Shown: one piece after another, positions 47,851 to 60,465 of the stretch
Layout of the letters: every line of letters begins with the position of its first letter
Numbering within the stretch: position 1 is the first letter of the stretch
Origin: Ailurus styani
Lineage: Eukaryota; Chordata; Mammalia; Carnivora; Ailuridae
NCBI GenBank assembly: GCA_002007465.1
Contig: LNAC01000233.1
Span: forward strand, 62,001 to 126,000
DNA length: 64,000 bases
Reading direction: 5' to 3'
Program-made: the position numbers and the translations under genes
Notes under the pieces: generated by a model
Databases searched by the model: none
Told to the model about the DNA's origin: nothing
What the model saw: the letters and a program-made list of their open reading frames with translations, nothing else

Positions 47851-50635
47851 AAATGAAGTAGTAACTGTGGAAAGGTAAACATTCAAGGGAGCATTGGATC
47901 TTTGGTTTTGTTTATTGAAGTGTAGAAAGAGTGTCAAAGAGAATGACCCAGTTGGGAGAAAAAATGATTTTTAGAAGGTAATAATTGCAGAGATGATCTT
48001 GAGTGAACTAGAGGTGATGAAGTCTAAAGAACAAGTTGAGGGATTTGACTCAGGCACAGAGATATATTCAAAAGAGAGAAGGAAGGAACTATGAATGCAG
48101 GGGAAGTAGGGAATTAGATTTCATTGTGGTAAGATGTTGTGATTTTCTTCTGGTTGCTTTTGTATTCTTTCGTATGCTGACTTGTGTCAACAAAGGAATC
48201 CAGCGGGTCCCTTCTGAAGATCCCTGAGGTAGGTCCAAGTTAGATGTTTTCTGTCCATCAATCTTGGTCTAGAGCATTTACTTCCTGTGAATGTTACATC
48301 GCAGTCCTCTAAATTTTTCTAACTCCCAGCAACATGTTAGAAAATGCCATAGACTTTGCCTAGGAATTGAAGAAAAGAGCTTTATTTTCTAGATGAAAGA
48401 AATGTCCAAATAAGATTATGCAACTATGCTAATAGTTTTAGAGAATACTTGAAATACTTAATGCATTTTTTTGACTAATATTCATAAAGTTAGGCAGTAC
48501 TGCCACATTTCTGCTGGGTAAATACTGACCTACAAAACAGGAAGGTGATTAAAGTAATTGTCAGACAAGCTGAACTTTGCTTAAAGAAGCTGCCTCATTC
48601 CCGTGGATGGGTCTTTGTAGCTAAGAGATTAGGCATGAAATACCTGGCCGCAATAACAACGGTGCTCTCAGAAGCCCGCAGATGCTTTGTCCCATGGTTG
48701 CTCTTTTAGGCTTGTCATAGATAAGCCAGTCCGAGGACAGCTGGCATTCAGGAAAACTGCATCAGTGTCAATTAAAGGCTAATCTTGGCACTAAGTTCCC
48801 AAGCACAGGGAAAGGTTTCCAGGATAGAATATAGTACAAATCCAGGAAGAGACCACTTCAAAATAGGAAAATCACAGAATTACCTTCATGAAGGCACTTA
48901 GGAGGACTAATAATTAAAAACAAAAATAAAAACCTTTAGCTATAACCTTCCCGACTATGACACACATCTCACAAATTTTTTCAGAGCCTTCTTTTGAAGG
49001 AGTTATTCTCCACTTAATTCCACTTAATTTTATGACACATAAATCCCCTCTATGCTTTTAAACCCATATGAAGAAATGGTCAGCAGCCACAGAGCAGGTC
49101 CTTAGAGTTCGTGGCCAGAAGAGGTCCAGTTATTACATGTGAGGATGTGTGGGGACATTCAGCCACAATAAGCACGCAACCGTGCTTCCGTGAGGAAAAT
49201 GGGAACTTTTTAAAATAAAAATAATTCAAGTTCATTATTAAAATTCCAGAAATTCAGAAAATTATAAAGAGTGATCATGCAAAAGACAATCCTTCAGGGA
49301 CAAGGATATTTAATATAGAATTTAGTTATTATTATTTAGATAAATCAAAATATATTCACTATGTGATTTATATCTTCAGAAATATCTAAAGGAGTTTTGT
49401 TATTCCATTTTGTCTTTTAGTTTCTTTCTGTCTTATTCTCCTTAAACACAGAGGTGGCAGGCAAATTATTTCATCACATGTTAAGTGCAGGTCAGCTAGA
49501 ATTGAGCCTTTCTAAACATGTATATCCCTCCTATATCCCTACCTTATCCCTACCCTATCCCATCCCTATCCCATGTATATCCCTACCTTAGCTGATATTT
49601 GGAGCTGATTTTCAAAGTTCTGTTGCTTTTTTAAAGCAGTTCATAGGGAAGCCAGTTCTAAACACAAATCTTTGTTAGTAAACACAAAAGGAGGCATAAA
49701 TTTCCTATTATGTTATGTAGTACATTCAAAATTCTCCCAATACTCACTATCTATCATTTGAAAAGTATTAAACAGAGGCAGGTTATCTTCAAAAGTGTTT
49801 TCAGGTCATAATTTTAAGAACATTCTCCTATGTTCTAGAGATGAGGAATAGACACTGATAACAATTACAGAGGGTACAACCTCAGGATAATAGATCAGAA
49901 GGAATCATTCGCGATAACATTGTCCAGCATCCACCTGATCATTTCCCAACTACTATTTTGAGAAAAGTTAAAGCCAGAACTTGACCAAGTTCCTCTCATT
50001 AGAGTCAATCCTGAGATCAAGAACCTGTGACTCAGCGTGTCTGCGTCCTAGTACTTACAACCTCCACAGAACTCCAACACTGCTTAAAGAACTCTTGATC
50101 TGGTAGAAACAGAAGAGTGTACTGATCAGCTGGGAAGTTACTACACAAAACCTTACCCACAGAGGTAAGGCCATTTCTCTGTGGCTGGTCTCCTAGGAAG
50201 TTGTGTCATAGCCTAACCCTCATTGCAATTAAGCCTTGTAGCATACTGAGGCAGCATGTTACATCACAGGACCAAGTCATACTAACTCAGCAGCAAGGCT
50301 TAGACCAATTCCTATTTGTGCCAGGGTCACATTGGTGCTGCCCCAGTCATAGAGCTTAAGAGCCACATTGCTTGAGGACTGGGGCTCCCTCATAGGGTCT
50401 GACGCTGGGCCTTATTAGCTTCCTATAGGCTGTCCAGAAAACAGTGGACAAAAGAGGTCCTGTAAACCTCCTTCGCTGATAAGGCCCATTGTCTTCCTTG
50501 TTAGGTCACTTGCTTTTATAGTTTAACACCCACCTATGGGAATTTTCCCATTCGGTGCTTCAAACATGCATAACATAGCCTCCTCCCATCTATTGAGAAA
50601 GAACTCTCCCTGTCATAAAAGCTGTGAAATCACTA
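47851..50635. other. Unassigned sequence
   Basis: Mixed-composition DNA with no recognised gene or repeat apart from the CCCTAY-type block at 49520-49590. The stretch 50160-50570 is GC-richer but unassigned. Confidence 0.45.
49520..49590. repeat. Degenerate CCCTAT/CCCTAC short tandem block
   Basis: Successive TATCCCTAC, CTTATCCCTAC, CCTATCCCATCCCTATCCC units. The core CCCTAY is one base from the telomeric CCCTAA, but no true telomeric hexamer is present. Confidence 0.75.
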
Positions 50636-50639
50636 GATC

Positions 50640-51165
50640 TCTTTTTGTTCTAAAGGACTAGTGACATAAAGGAGAAATTTGTTCTGGCGTTGTGCTGAAT
50701 ATTCTCCATTTGCCTTTCCAGTCTCCTTATCCATACCTTGTCCATCCATTCATGTCCATCCCAAATTTAAAGGACACGAAAGAACTCACCTGTTCTCAGC
50801 CTTATTTGGCCAATGGGGAGTCGGCTGTTGATAAAGAGGAGAAAGAGTGAGGACAGGGATTATTTTCCTGCCTAGCCCCTGTGAGTTCATGTCAGGCTAA
50901 CTCAGTATTCCCCAAAGGTCACTACTGCACTCAGTCTGACCTTTATGAAAGGACTCTCTCCTTCCACGTGTCAATAATCTCTCACTCTTTCAAACATAGC
51001 AATGGCAACATTTTCACTACTATTCCATACTCTGCACTAACCGCTGGGGTTCCCTACACTTTCCACCATCTTTGTAATTATTTCCTTTTTCAGTGACACT
51101 TCTTCGACATACTCTAATTTCAATGTGCCATCTATTTCTTCTTGTGACCTTGACTGATAGAAATG
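50640..51165 (+). mobile_element. Ancient interspersed repeat, family not assigned
   Basis: 'gttctcagccttatttggccaatgggga', 'gtcaataatctctcactctttc' and the ending 'tgtgccatctatttcttcttgtgaccttgactgata' match the 3' half of a common old mammalian repeat. Confidence 0.5.
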
Positions 51166-51269
51166 GCAAAGTTATATATCTTTACCTTTATTAAGGAACA
51201 ATCCTCAGTATCAGTCTTCAGGTAGGACTTAAAAATGATTTGTGTTTCTGTGTTTGGAAAGTGGGCCAT

Positions 51270-51830
51270 TCAACAGCCAAATCCTTCCACATGACACTCC
51301 TAGACAGGCAACTGTCTCTCTGTCTGACACTATCCCAGTTACTAGACATTTGGCTTTATGGCCCTTAGAGCCTTTGAAAGAGTAAGTCAATCAGACATTT
51401 ACCTAATTGTCAGGGCATTAGAAAGAACAACTATGAAGTAGCCATGTTAGTCATTACTAAAAGCAAAATAATGGCTACACATCGATTTTAAATATTGATC
51501 CTGCCTTTTTTCTGAATGATTTTATAATGTTTATTTAAAATAGTTTCCTGGAAATCAATGTAAATTTTAAAGGTCTTTGTTCTGCACTGTTTAGAACACC
51601 TAGCACAGTGTTAGACAGCAGGCAGATGATTCATCTCCCTAATTATACATGCAGTCATTTGCATACAGCTGTGTAGTTGTATGTGTAGCTTGCCATTCAC
51701 AGCTTTACTACCTTAAAAATCTGATATTTAAAGAATTTCTCACTAAGTAGATTAAAATAACATCCAGAGAGGGATTGTGTGGCCAATACTACTGATTAAA
51801 AGGATCCAGATTAATGTGATAATGATATAC
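51270..51830. repeat. Local paralogous block, copy A
   Basis: Collinear with 57430-58040 at a nearly constant offset of about 6.18-6.21 kb. Anchors: GTTACTAGACA at 51338 (57534 in copy B), AATAATGGCTACACAT near 51467 (AATAATGACTGCACAT near 57650), 'cctagcacagtgttagacagca' near 51598 ('tctagcgcactgctaggtacag' near 57781), and 'attaaaataacatccagagaggga' near 51751 ('attaaactaacacccagagaggga' near 57964). Strongly diverged. Confidence 0.75.
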
Positions 51831-54685
51831 TCTCCTAAGTCAAATCACAGCAGAATCTTTATGGTTCTCAATGCTAATTGGACAAGGGGAAGCTTATCAG
51901 TATAAAAATAGAGATTGGGTAACTACTACAAATATCTCTTCACCCCCTCTTCATTTTGAGCCCAAAGTTAAGAATCAGAAGATCAAGGATAACTCAACAG
52001 AAAAGCAGCTATTTTTTGAGGATGATTTTTGCTTCATACTTAGCAAGAATTCAACCTAAATTCCTGCATTTTCTCAAACTTATTACTTCACTTATACATT
52101 TTAAGGGAGAGGGAAATAAAGCTAAATCTATTAAATAATATGTAAATGATATAGTTTATTCACCTACATTTAATAAATATAACAAAATCATACTAATTTT
52201 TGAGTAGAAGGTGGTAGTAGTAAAATGAAAACTTGTTTATTCTGAATGGTATCTTATTTACATATGAAAGAGCATGACTATGCTTAAAGTAATAAAGAGG
52301 TGACAGTATTGTCTACACACATACATGAATGTGCACACACACACATGGATTCTTTTAGATCACAATTTTTCAAATACCTTCCCAAATTGAAGATAAAAGA
52401 ATATACTGATTTTAAGTATTTGCTAAATATGAAATTATAGTAAGAGCTTGATTCTCTGGAAACTCCAAGATCTTCTTTTAAGTAGATCTACTCTGGGGTT
52501 TATGTGAAGTGCATTACTGCTGTAGCATCTGCTTTAGTTTGGACAACTATGGATATTCTGGGATTCCCACTCTATACTTCCATTTTAGAGCCTTTGGACT
52601 AATTTTGTGATGTGAATGATCTTTAATTCAGATTTTACATGTGACAGTTTGAACCAAAACACTTCAAAAATCACATTTCCCATCTAACCCAAAATCCATT
52701 TATATAAGCAAAAAATAACATTATTTCCCCAAGAATATACTTCCCCAAGAAGTTATTATTCTCCAAGCCTTTTCCTTGTTTTATAATTAACTCTTGAAAA
52801 GTATTACTTCGAAATGAATTGAAGGATCTTTTGGGATATATCGTCTTATCTCTTAGACATATTTCAGATAATCAAAACTACCCACAATATGAATAAAATA
52901 ATGGAGCCATGGCTTAATAGTAGGCTATAATTTAAAATATATGTTAATACAGCATCGTGACAATCACTATCTCTGGTTTTCTAATGAGAAGCCTCTTTAG
53001 TTGTCATCCACCACTCAGCATATATTTATTGATTATCTATAAAGTGACTGGCACTGTGCTTGACCCAGGGCTACAAGGAGGAACAAAATACTGCCCTCTA
53101 CACTTGAAGTACAACAAGTCCAAATGGGAGAGGGAGCTGTCACAGGCATTTCCAAGAGCCATGGGAGCAGCTCTGTGGAGCTAGATCTGCCTTGGGAGGA
53201 AAAGATGAGCAGGTTCATGGAAGGTGCAGCAGTTGAGCTGTCCTAGAAGACAGAGTTAATCTTGAGATTGAAGAAGATACTAATTTGAATGATTCTTTGT
53301 AGAGAACCTGGATGCAATGGCCTAAAATTCAAAGTTATTTTCTCATCTTGTAGGGAAAGTAAATGTAGATATTGTTGGCTGACAGGACTTTTTTGGTCAT
53401 ATGTCTCCTAGACAGTTTAATTTCTGCATCCTGGCTTAATTTAGAGGTACAAATAAAATAGAGCTTAGAAAATGATTTTCAGAGACTTAAACCAATTCTC
53501 TTCATAATATATGAGACACCTTTTTACATTTAAACCACAAAACAGTGCACAGAGTAAGGTTTTGTATCTGTCTTATGGTGCTTTGGCCTCTGTTTTTTCA
53601 TTCCCTTCCAAAATTGCCAACTGAGGCATTTAAATACTAAAGAGAAAGCAATTCTAGATGATAATATGCTTAAATATTAAGAAGTCCTTGCTGAGTATAT
53701 AGAGCTTGCTCTAGACCTAGAATTGAAAAGTGGAAGTCCCTGTCTGGGCAGACCCCTCCCTGTGCCATCCCAGTCCTCTATCATGCAGAAGGTGAATTTA
53801 TATATTTCTAGTGTTTGTGGTTTAAAGTTATAGTATAATGTGTTTACAGCACTGTATTATGTTCAACATGTAGATTTAATTAATTTTTATATCTTTGGTA
53901 ACCTACCACATTTTCTAAATTCTCATTCTTTATGAACCTAAAGTTCATTTCATAACCCTACAAATCACTATCATTAATTTCTATTTAAGAGATGATAAAC
54001 TGTAAATACAACAACATGTAAGATGGAAACAATGCATTTGCCCACATAAAGTAGCAAAGAAGCACAAAAACAAGCTCACCAAAAATAATGACATTCAAAA
54101 ACTTTTTTAAAAGGACAATAATAGATCAAACCTATTCAACTTCAGTCATGACATTAAAAACCCAAAGAGGACCATGATCAACCACAGCAATTGATTGTTA
54201 ACATTAAGAGACATTAAGTGTGCAAGAGTGCAGTGTGTGTTGTGAGAACATCTGCATGGGTGACAGTCGATATCCCAGCAGGAAATCCACCCCAACTGCT
54301 TCATCACTCATTTACTGTGAAACCCATTCTTAAAAACTTTGTTTTTAAATGATGAGCATTACACTCTATATTTTGTCAAATCCAGCATTCAAAACAGAAA
54401 CCAGAGAAACTTTGAAATATATAATAGGAATTGCATTCACATCTCAGTGGTGTTATTTCTTAGAATGGGTGATAGTCCATTTTACCTTAGAGTTCAGTGT
54501 CTTCAAAATCATTAAAATGCTATCTCCTGTAATTTTGTAAGGAGAGCTTCTAAAATAATCTAAGAAGATAAGACTATCCACATTTGTTTTCTAAAATTTT
54601 GGAAACCTGCTATCAGAAAAATGATTTTAAATGAGGTTTTTGTGTTGGCTTTCTTTTTTTATTTTTTTCAATATGTATTTAAGCA
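51831..54685. other. Unassigned sequence; a possible L2 piece near 53.0 kb
   Basis: 'tatttattgattatctataaagtgactggcactgtgcttgacccagggctac' near 53020-53075 resembles the reverse complement of an L2 3' end. Elsewhere AT-rich; no gene. Confidence 0.45.
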
Positions 54686-54689
54686 ATTC

Positions 54690-55660
54690 TTGTGTATCAG
54701 TCACCATGCCACTTTTTGGGGGAAGCAGTTATGGACAAGTTAGATATAGGCCCCATCCCTGTATACCAAGGAGAAGGACTGTGAACCTCTCTGATTAAAT
54801 GCTCTAGTGCAATGAGAGCAGATATACAGGGGACCATGGAATCTATAGAAGAACTGTTCTCATGAACTAATGGAAAAGAAGATCCAGGAGGGCTTCTTGA
54901 AGGAAGTGATATGTAGACTGAGACCTGAAGTATGAGCAGAAGTCAACAAAGTGAAGAGGAGAGGGAAGATCTTTTTAAGCAAGGAAAATACCTTATGTGA
55001 AGACTTAGAGGTGAGAAAGATCATGGGACAATGAGGGGGGAAAAAATCAATAGAGCCAGAACCTAGATTTCATAAGGACAGAAAAGGTAGCCAGAAAGAT
55101 ATGCAGGAGTAAAACAATAGATCCAGACTACATAACACTAAAGAAAATTTAAGAACAAAAGAAAGGCTTTGAGATATGTTTTACAAGAGTCACTCTCTAA
55201 AGAATGGGCTGGAGAGCTTCAGGAGAAATGGGGGAATGGCTTGGACATGCTGTGACAGTGAAGATGAAATGAAGTTGGATGAGACCAAGGTGCCCTTAGG
55301 AGATGGAAGTGCCAAGGCCTGGGGAGTGACAGACTGTACAACATGGGACATAAGGAGTCAGCAATGATTCTGATTTCTAACCTAGGCAACTAGCTACATG
55401 AAGATGTCACTCACAAGATATGAAATGTCAAAGCACAAGCAATTTGGAGTAACAAGTGTGAGATTCTATTACTTAAGTTTTGGACATATGGACATACTGC
55501 TTTTGAATACCTGAAGAGCATCTGAATAGTGATGTTCACTTGGATCTGGTTCTGGAAATCAAGAGTGAAGACTAGGATGGAGACCTAGGAGTCCTCAGGG
55601 ATTCCAATCAAGAGAGTGGATGAGCACCCCCCGCCCCAGGCAGAATGTGGGTTGTGAGGA
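54690..55660 (-). mobile_element. Ancient repeat beginning with L2-like text, antisense
   Basis: The left part ('gtgtatcagtcaccatgcc', 'ggaagtgatatgtagactgagacctgaag') matches the reverse complement of an L2 3' region, and the text continues through 'gatcatgggacaatgag', 'caagagtcactctctaaagaatgggctggag' and 'gtgccaaggcctggggag', phrases of an old mammalian repeat. A 63-codon frame inside is not meaningful. Confidence 0.55.
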
Positions 55661-57425
55661 ATGGAGAGGACCTGGGAAGTACCCCCAATAAATACCAAAT
55701 TTGCATGATAGGAAAAGAAAGACAGTCTTGTATCTATCTTATGACAATTTCCCTGAGAAGTTAATGTTGAGACAAAGCTGTGTGCTCATACTTTCTTTAG
55801 GATACCATGCCTGGACAAGTACAATGTGGATAGAACACAAGTAAGCCTCGGAAAGAGGGAAAGCAAATAAAAGGTGATGCATTGCCAAACTAGCCACAGC
55901 CTCACAAGTTAACATAGTCACATGCCTGTTCATGCAGGACTTCTCCAGAAAAGTCATATGAAGTCCATGAAAGGGGTTTTGTTTCAGGGTAAGAAAGGAC
56001 AAATGGTTTATTTGCTAGGTTTTTCCCATTTCTCATGTCTTACTGATCAAAGTTTGCCTCCATATTTCCAGTCCTCTTCAGCAGCTGCTGAGAAAGCCTG
56101 AGCCCTCAGGGGTTCCACCAGGTTCAACCTGGGTGCTGGAGCTGCTGCAGCTCCCCCATGGAAGGCACTATTCAGGATCTGCAGAGGTCAGACCCTTGTC
56201 CCCACTGGAAGCAAAGACCAGAAGGTGGAAAAGGTGACAAAGCAATGGCAGCAGAAGCCAGTTTACAGATGCTGGAATGTGAGCCACTACTGGGCGTATC
56301 TAGCCTGAGATCAGGGTAAGCTGTATGACTAAGGAGAGAGATGGTTCTGAACAAATCTGGACATGAATGTGCGAACTACAGAGAGTACATCTATAAGGAG
56401 TCTGATAGAAATGGCCCAAAGTGGTCAAAAAGTTAAATAATATCAAAGAGGCCAAGGAAAAAGTATTTCATGGAGGGCCACCTATACCAAATACTTCTGA
56501 CGAGTAAGACAAGCAAGCTCGAAACTATAGTGGATTTTAATGGATTGTCCCCTCTTCTGGCAAAGACACTTTGTTGTGAGGAGCCATGCTTCCTCTACTT
56601 TCAGCTCATGTGGTTGGAGTAAATCCCCCTAATAGCCCCAAAGTTAGAACATGACCCAGGCACATACCATCAGTCATCTCTGTGCTCACGGGGATGGCAT
56701 GCCAACCAGCCCTGTCATTTCACGGCAATTGGGGAAAAGCTATAAACTCAGACTTTTCAATTATATGATCTAAATTATCCTTTTTCCTGAGCCAATTTTA
56801 GCTGGATTTGTATCACTTATAACTGAGAGTTTCCTGATAACTATGAAAGCAGAAAGGTGTCCATTGGATTGAGTGTCAGATCAGTAGGGGCCTTGGAGAG
56901 AACAGTAGCAGTAGTGAAGTCCTGGAAGCAGTGACTGTTTCTTTATCCTCTTTTCAGCTCTTCAAATGCCAGTTTATCTACTGGCAAAGAACTAAGAAGG
57001 ACAACTTTAAAATGTTTAAAGCATCTGCTGGAGGAAGGAGAAATGACAGCCACAAATGGATCCTTCTTTGCATCTCTGCTCCCAGATGCGCTTGCATAGC
57101 TTCCTTTCTGTTAGCATCTGTGATTCCGCGTCTCAGATCAGGGACTGGTAACATGTCAGCAGCTGCCGGGTTCTTGCTCTGTCTCTGTGGTTCCATATGC
57201 CCTCGCTCTACCCTGGTAATTCTTTTCTTTTCTTTGTAGATAAAAACCTCCTTGAAATATCCTAATTTGAGCAGGCCATCTCTTTCCTCTTGGAATCCTG
57301 AAGCTGATCCAAATGTCAGACTTTTATATCCTAATGTTTAAAAAGGAAGCTAAAGCACGACATTCTCTTTAAGGAGGAGAGCCGATTTATCATTGGTGTT
57401 GTTTATTGTTTGTTTTGTTTTTAAA
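55661..57425. other. Unassigned sequence; one old repeat near 56.6-56.85 kb
   Basis: 'cagctcatgtggttggagtaaatc' and 'acatgacccaggcacataccatcag' near 56600-56680 resemble an old repeat I cannot name. Frames at 55739-56002 and 56931-57239 have no domain signature. Confidence 0.4.
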
Positions 57426-57429
57426 GAAG

Positions 57430-58040
57430 TATTTAAAGCAGCCAGATTCCTTCAAAGTGACTTTCTTAAACAACCAGAAGAACATAACTCTATTTGTCTT
57501 TCTGTCTATCTGAATATCATCCACCCACCTCAAAGTTACTAGACAGTTCTGTTTGTGATTTAGGGCCCTTTGTAAAATTAAGTGAGTCACCTCAAGTCGG
57601 TGGAAAGGACAATTATAGAGCAGTGATTTTTGGTTATGTCTGAAAACCAAATAATGACTGCACATTGATTTTTAAATATCGGTTGCCTTTAACCTTAATA
57701 GCTTTTGTTGTTTTATTTCCCAAAATAGTTCCTGAGAAATTAGCATGTATCTGGAAGGCCATTATCCTGCATCATGTGCCATCTAGCGCACTGCTAGGTA
57801 CAGAACAGTTGATTAATAACTGCGGGCAGATTGACTTGTTTGCATAATTAATTGTCTATACGGTTGTCTGCAGTCAGCACTATGGTTATGTGTGCAGGCA
57901 GACCATGCTCACTTTTATTACCTCTGAAAAATGTGACCCTTTTTGCATTGTCTCATTAGATGGATTAAACTAACACCCAGAGAGGGACTCTATGTTTAAT
58001 ATTCCTTACAAGAAAGGTCCTTAAATTTATCACCCTTCTC
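57430..58040. repeat. Local paralogous block, copy B
   Basis: Partner of 51270-51830; see that entry for anchors. Order and orientation are the same in both copies. The shared part ends around 58040; an isolated similarity (AGAAATGATTTTCAGAGAC near 58088, AGAAAATGATTTTCAGAGAC near 53466) is out of register and may be chance. Confidence 0.75.
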
Positions 58041-58560
58041 CCACCCCTGTAATCAACTCAACTCCAACATTTAAATAACTAAAGACCTAGAAATGATTTT
58101 CAGAGACATAATCCAAAACAAATCAATTTAGAAGACAATATGCTTCAAAATAAATTGTCCTTATTAAGCCTATAATAGCTTTTTCTGAACATAAAAGTGA
58201 AAAAGAAACTTGATTTACATATTTTTAATATTTATTAGAAGTCATTGTAATGTCCATTCCTAACAGACTTATCCTAGTTTTCAAGTTGATTTTGGGAAGA
58301 ATTTTTGGTGATTTTTTAAATGCCATGAGCAACTTTGATTCAATATGATGAACTTGACAGTTTTCATAGTTGTTAACAGAGCAACAGATGTAATGGAAAA
58401 AATGTGTAAAGTAACACAGAATCCCACATACATGGATACATACAAACGGATTATTAAAAATACTGCTGGAGAGTAGAGCACACGCGTGGGAGCACACGGG
58501 GCTGTCTGCCAACTGCTTCTGGTCTCGTCACCCTAGCAAGTCAAAAATACGCTTATGAAA

Positions 58561-59700
58561 ATGGCCTCAAATTCTTGGCTGCATTGTTTAACCTTACTCT
58601 CTGGATCAGCAATCATATTTTTCTTAGGTTCTCAGTTCTTTAGTATTTTGTAGGAAGAACAGGGTGATATCCAGCCTAACATTCTGAATAATTATGTAAG
58701 ACATCCAGATGATACTGGCCAGAATCATCTAGAAGGGCAGATGACATTAAGTGCAGATATGCTAGTTATTATAAATATTGAAACACAGTTCACTGGACCT
58801 GGAACCTTCTATCAGGTGAAAATTCTTTGCTGGGTTATTACAGGACCTCAAAGTCTACAACAAATGGCCAAATATATCAGAGCTACAAGGACCCATTGCT
58901 GTAATAAAGCATAGTTTCTGAACCCAGAAGAAAATAAAGACTTCTCTACTAGAGAATTAAACACCAAAGTAGGCAAAGACCAGTTGTACCGGAAAACAGT
59001 TAAAACCCTCCAATGTGTTCATGATCATTGTCTAGAATATGCTGATTGGTTTACAAAAGAAGATGATGTTATATATGTCATACTAGATGACTTGAGATGG
59101 CTACTCATAACCTACAATCCTGAAGAACGGTTTACATGGGAGAAGATGCAAGTGTGATGTGAAGCAGGGCTACTATGAACGGAGGCGAGTGTGCCCTGAG
59201 CAAAGACGCCTGGAGATCTGGTCATGTGGTTTAAATGCACATCTGTACCCGTTTCCACCTCTGAAGTCTTAGCATTGGCAAGATGCATGGAAATACTAAA
59301 CATAGAAGAAGGGAGTTCCAGAGATCCTACTGGAAAAGAAGCTCTCTATCCCTTTTTGCCAAAAACAAAAACAAAAACAAAAAACCACCATTTAATATAA
59401 GGTTCTCTACCCAGACCTCTTTGGTACTGGAAATGTAATTACGTCCCTCCTATAGAGGGTTCCAGTTGTTGTTCTGATTTTGCAATTTCTTCTCACCATG
59501 GGAAAGTACAGCTATGCTTGTGTTAAATACTTAGTTTATCATTTTCATCCATATGATTATTTATATAGCTATCAGCTTGCCTTACGCAAGAATCTACTAA
59601 AGGAAATAAGCAAAACAAACAAAAATAAAGGTGCAGAAACAAACTTAGGAAAACTTTTGAAAGAAATCCATGAAAGAACAAAGGTGTCTAACATAACACT
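58561..59700 (+). pseudogene. C1GALT1: Processed pseudogene of C1GALT1 (core 1 beta-1,3-galactosyltransferase)
   Basis: C1GALT1 is the Golgi type II membrane enzyme that adds galactose to Tn antigen to form core 1 O-glycans. This copy begins MASNSWLHCLTLLSGSAII (cytosolic start and signal-anchor), then a TAG at 58651-58653. Further in come QNHLEGQM, VKILCWVITGPQ, a second TAG at 58912-58914, and a piece ADWFTKEDDVIYVILDDLRW in which the DDD metal-binding motif has become EDDV. Later segments (MNGGECALSKDA, ARCMEILNIEEGSSRD, YLVYHFHPYDYLYSYQ) need frame changes. A CAAAAA-like expansion (59361-59384) interrupts the C-terminal third. Segments from across the whole protein are contiguous with no intron-like gaps, as in an L1-mediated retrocopy. 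Not functional. Assignment is from recognised homology; stops and frameshifts were read directly. Confidence 0.9.
59361..59384. repeat. (CAAAAA)n short repeat in the pseudogene
   Basis: About four AAAAAC units within the decayed coding part, after 'cctttttgcc'. Confidence 0.85.
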
Positions 59701-60465
59701 GAAAAAAAATCTCTGCATCTTCAAAGAGAACACTGGGATCCCATTGAGCAATTCTTCCTAAGTGAATATTCCATACTAGAAATTTTCCATAAAAATGGCT
59801 GCAAACCAAAGCTTTAACAGTAGTGATAGCATGTTTTAAAATGTGTTTTTGGTACAGTACTGTTATATGTTGTACTTTAAAACAGTGGTCAGGATGAGAG
59901 ATTTTGTTCCCTGTTTTTGACCAGATGTTTAGTAGCACTAAGAAAATAAAGCAGCTAGGGGGTGCCTGGATGGCTTAGTCGGTTGGGCATCTGCCTTTGG
60001 TTCAGGTTGTGATTCTAGGGTATTGGGATCGAGCCCTGCATCAGGCTTCCTGCTCAACGGGGACCCTGCTTTTCCCTCTCCCTCTGCCTTTCCCCTTGCT
60101 TGTGCTCTCTCTCTCAAATAAATAAATGATCTTTAAAAAAAGAAAAGAAAGCAGCTAAACTTACAAAACCTATACTTTACCATATTAAGTAAAACATCCG
60201 TGATGCTAAACAGACCTGTCTTAATGAAAATTCTAGAAGGAAACAATGATGGTTAGCATGTTTTTAAACTCAAGATGTGTGTTTGAATTGCAAATAATTT
60301 ATGAATAGACTGAAATTTGCTGATTTTTACTATTTCTGAATGTTAACTTTTGCCAGTAGATAATAACAAAAGAGATACTCATTCAAAATGGTCTTCTAAA
60401 GTACATTCACAAATGTTTCACTCTAAATTAGAGATCCTCTGTTTAAAGTTTCCGAAAAAAAAAAA
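59701..60465 (+). pseudogene. C1GALT1: Probable 3' UTR of the C1GALT1 retrocopy, split by a SINE
   Basis: Continuation downstream of the recognised coding part, with an 11-A run at 60455-60465 that may be the poly-A end. The SINE at 59958-60140 has a target-site duplication within it, so the surrounding sequence was already one block before the SINE arrived. I could not confirm the UTR identity from memory. Confidence 0.4.
59958..60140 (+). mobile_element. Can-SINE, plus strand, inside the retrocopy 3' region
   Basis: Head GGGGTGCCTGGATGGCTTAG, mutated body, AATAAATAAATGATCTTT tail. AGAAAATAAAGCAGCTA (59941-59957) and AGAAAAGAAAGCAGCTA (60141-60157) are the target-site duplication with one mismatch. 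Confidence 0.93.

Noticed and set aside
53466..58107. 19-base match AGAAATGATTTTCAGAGAC-type between 53466 and 58088
   Set aside because: It is out of register with the paralogous blocks and a single match of this length is expected by chance in AT-rich 64 kb DNA.
59480..59761. 93-codon frame with clear C1GALT1 similarity as a possible short gene
   Set aside because: It is only the C-terminal part of the retrocopy between frame changes, with no promoter or independent start context.
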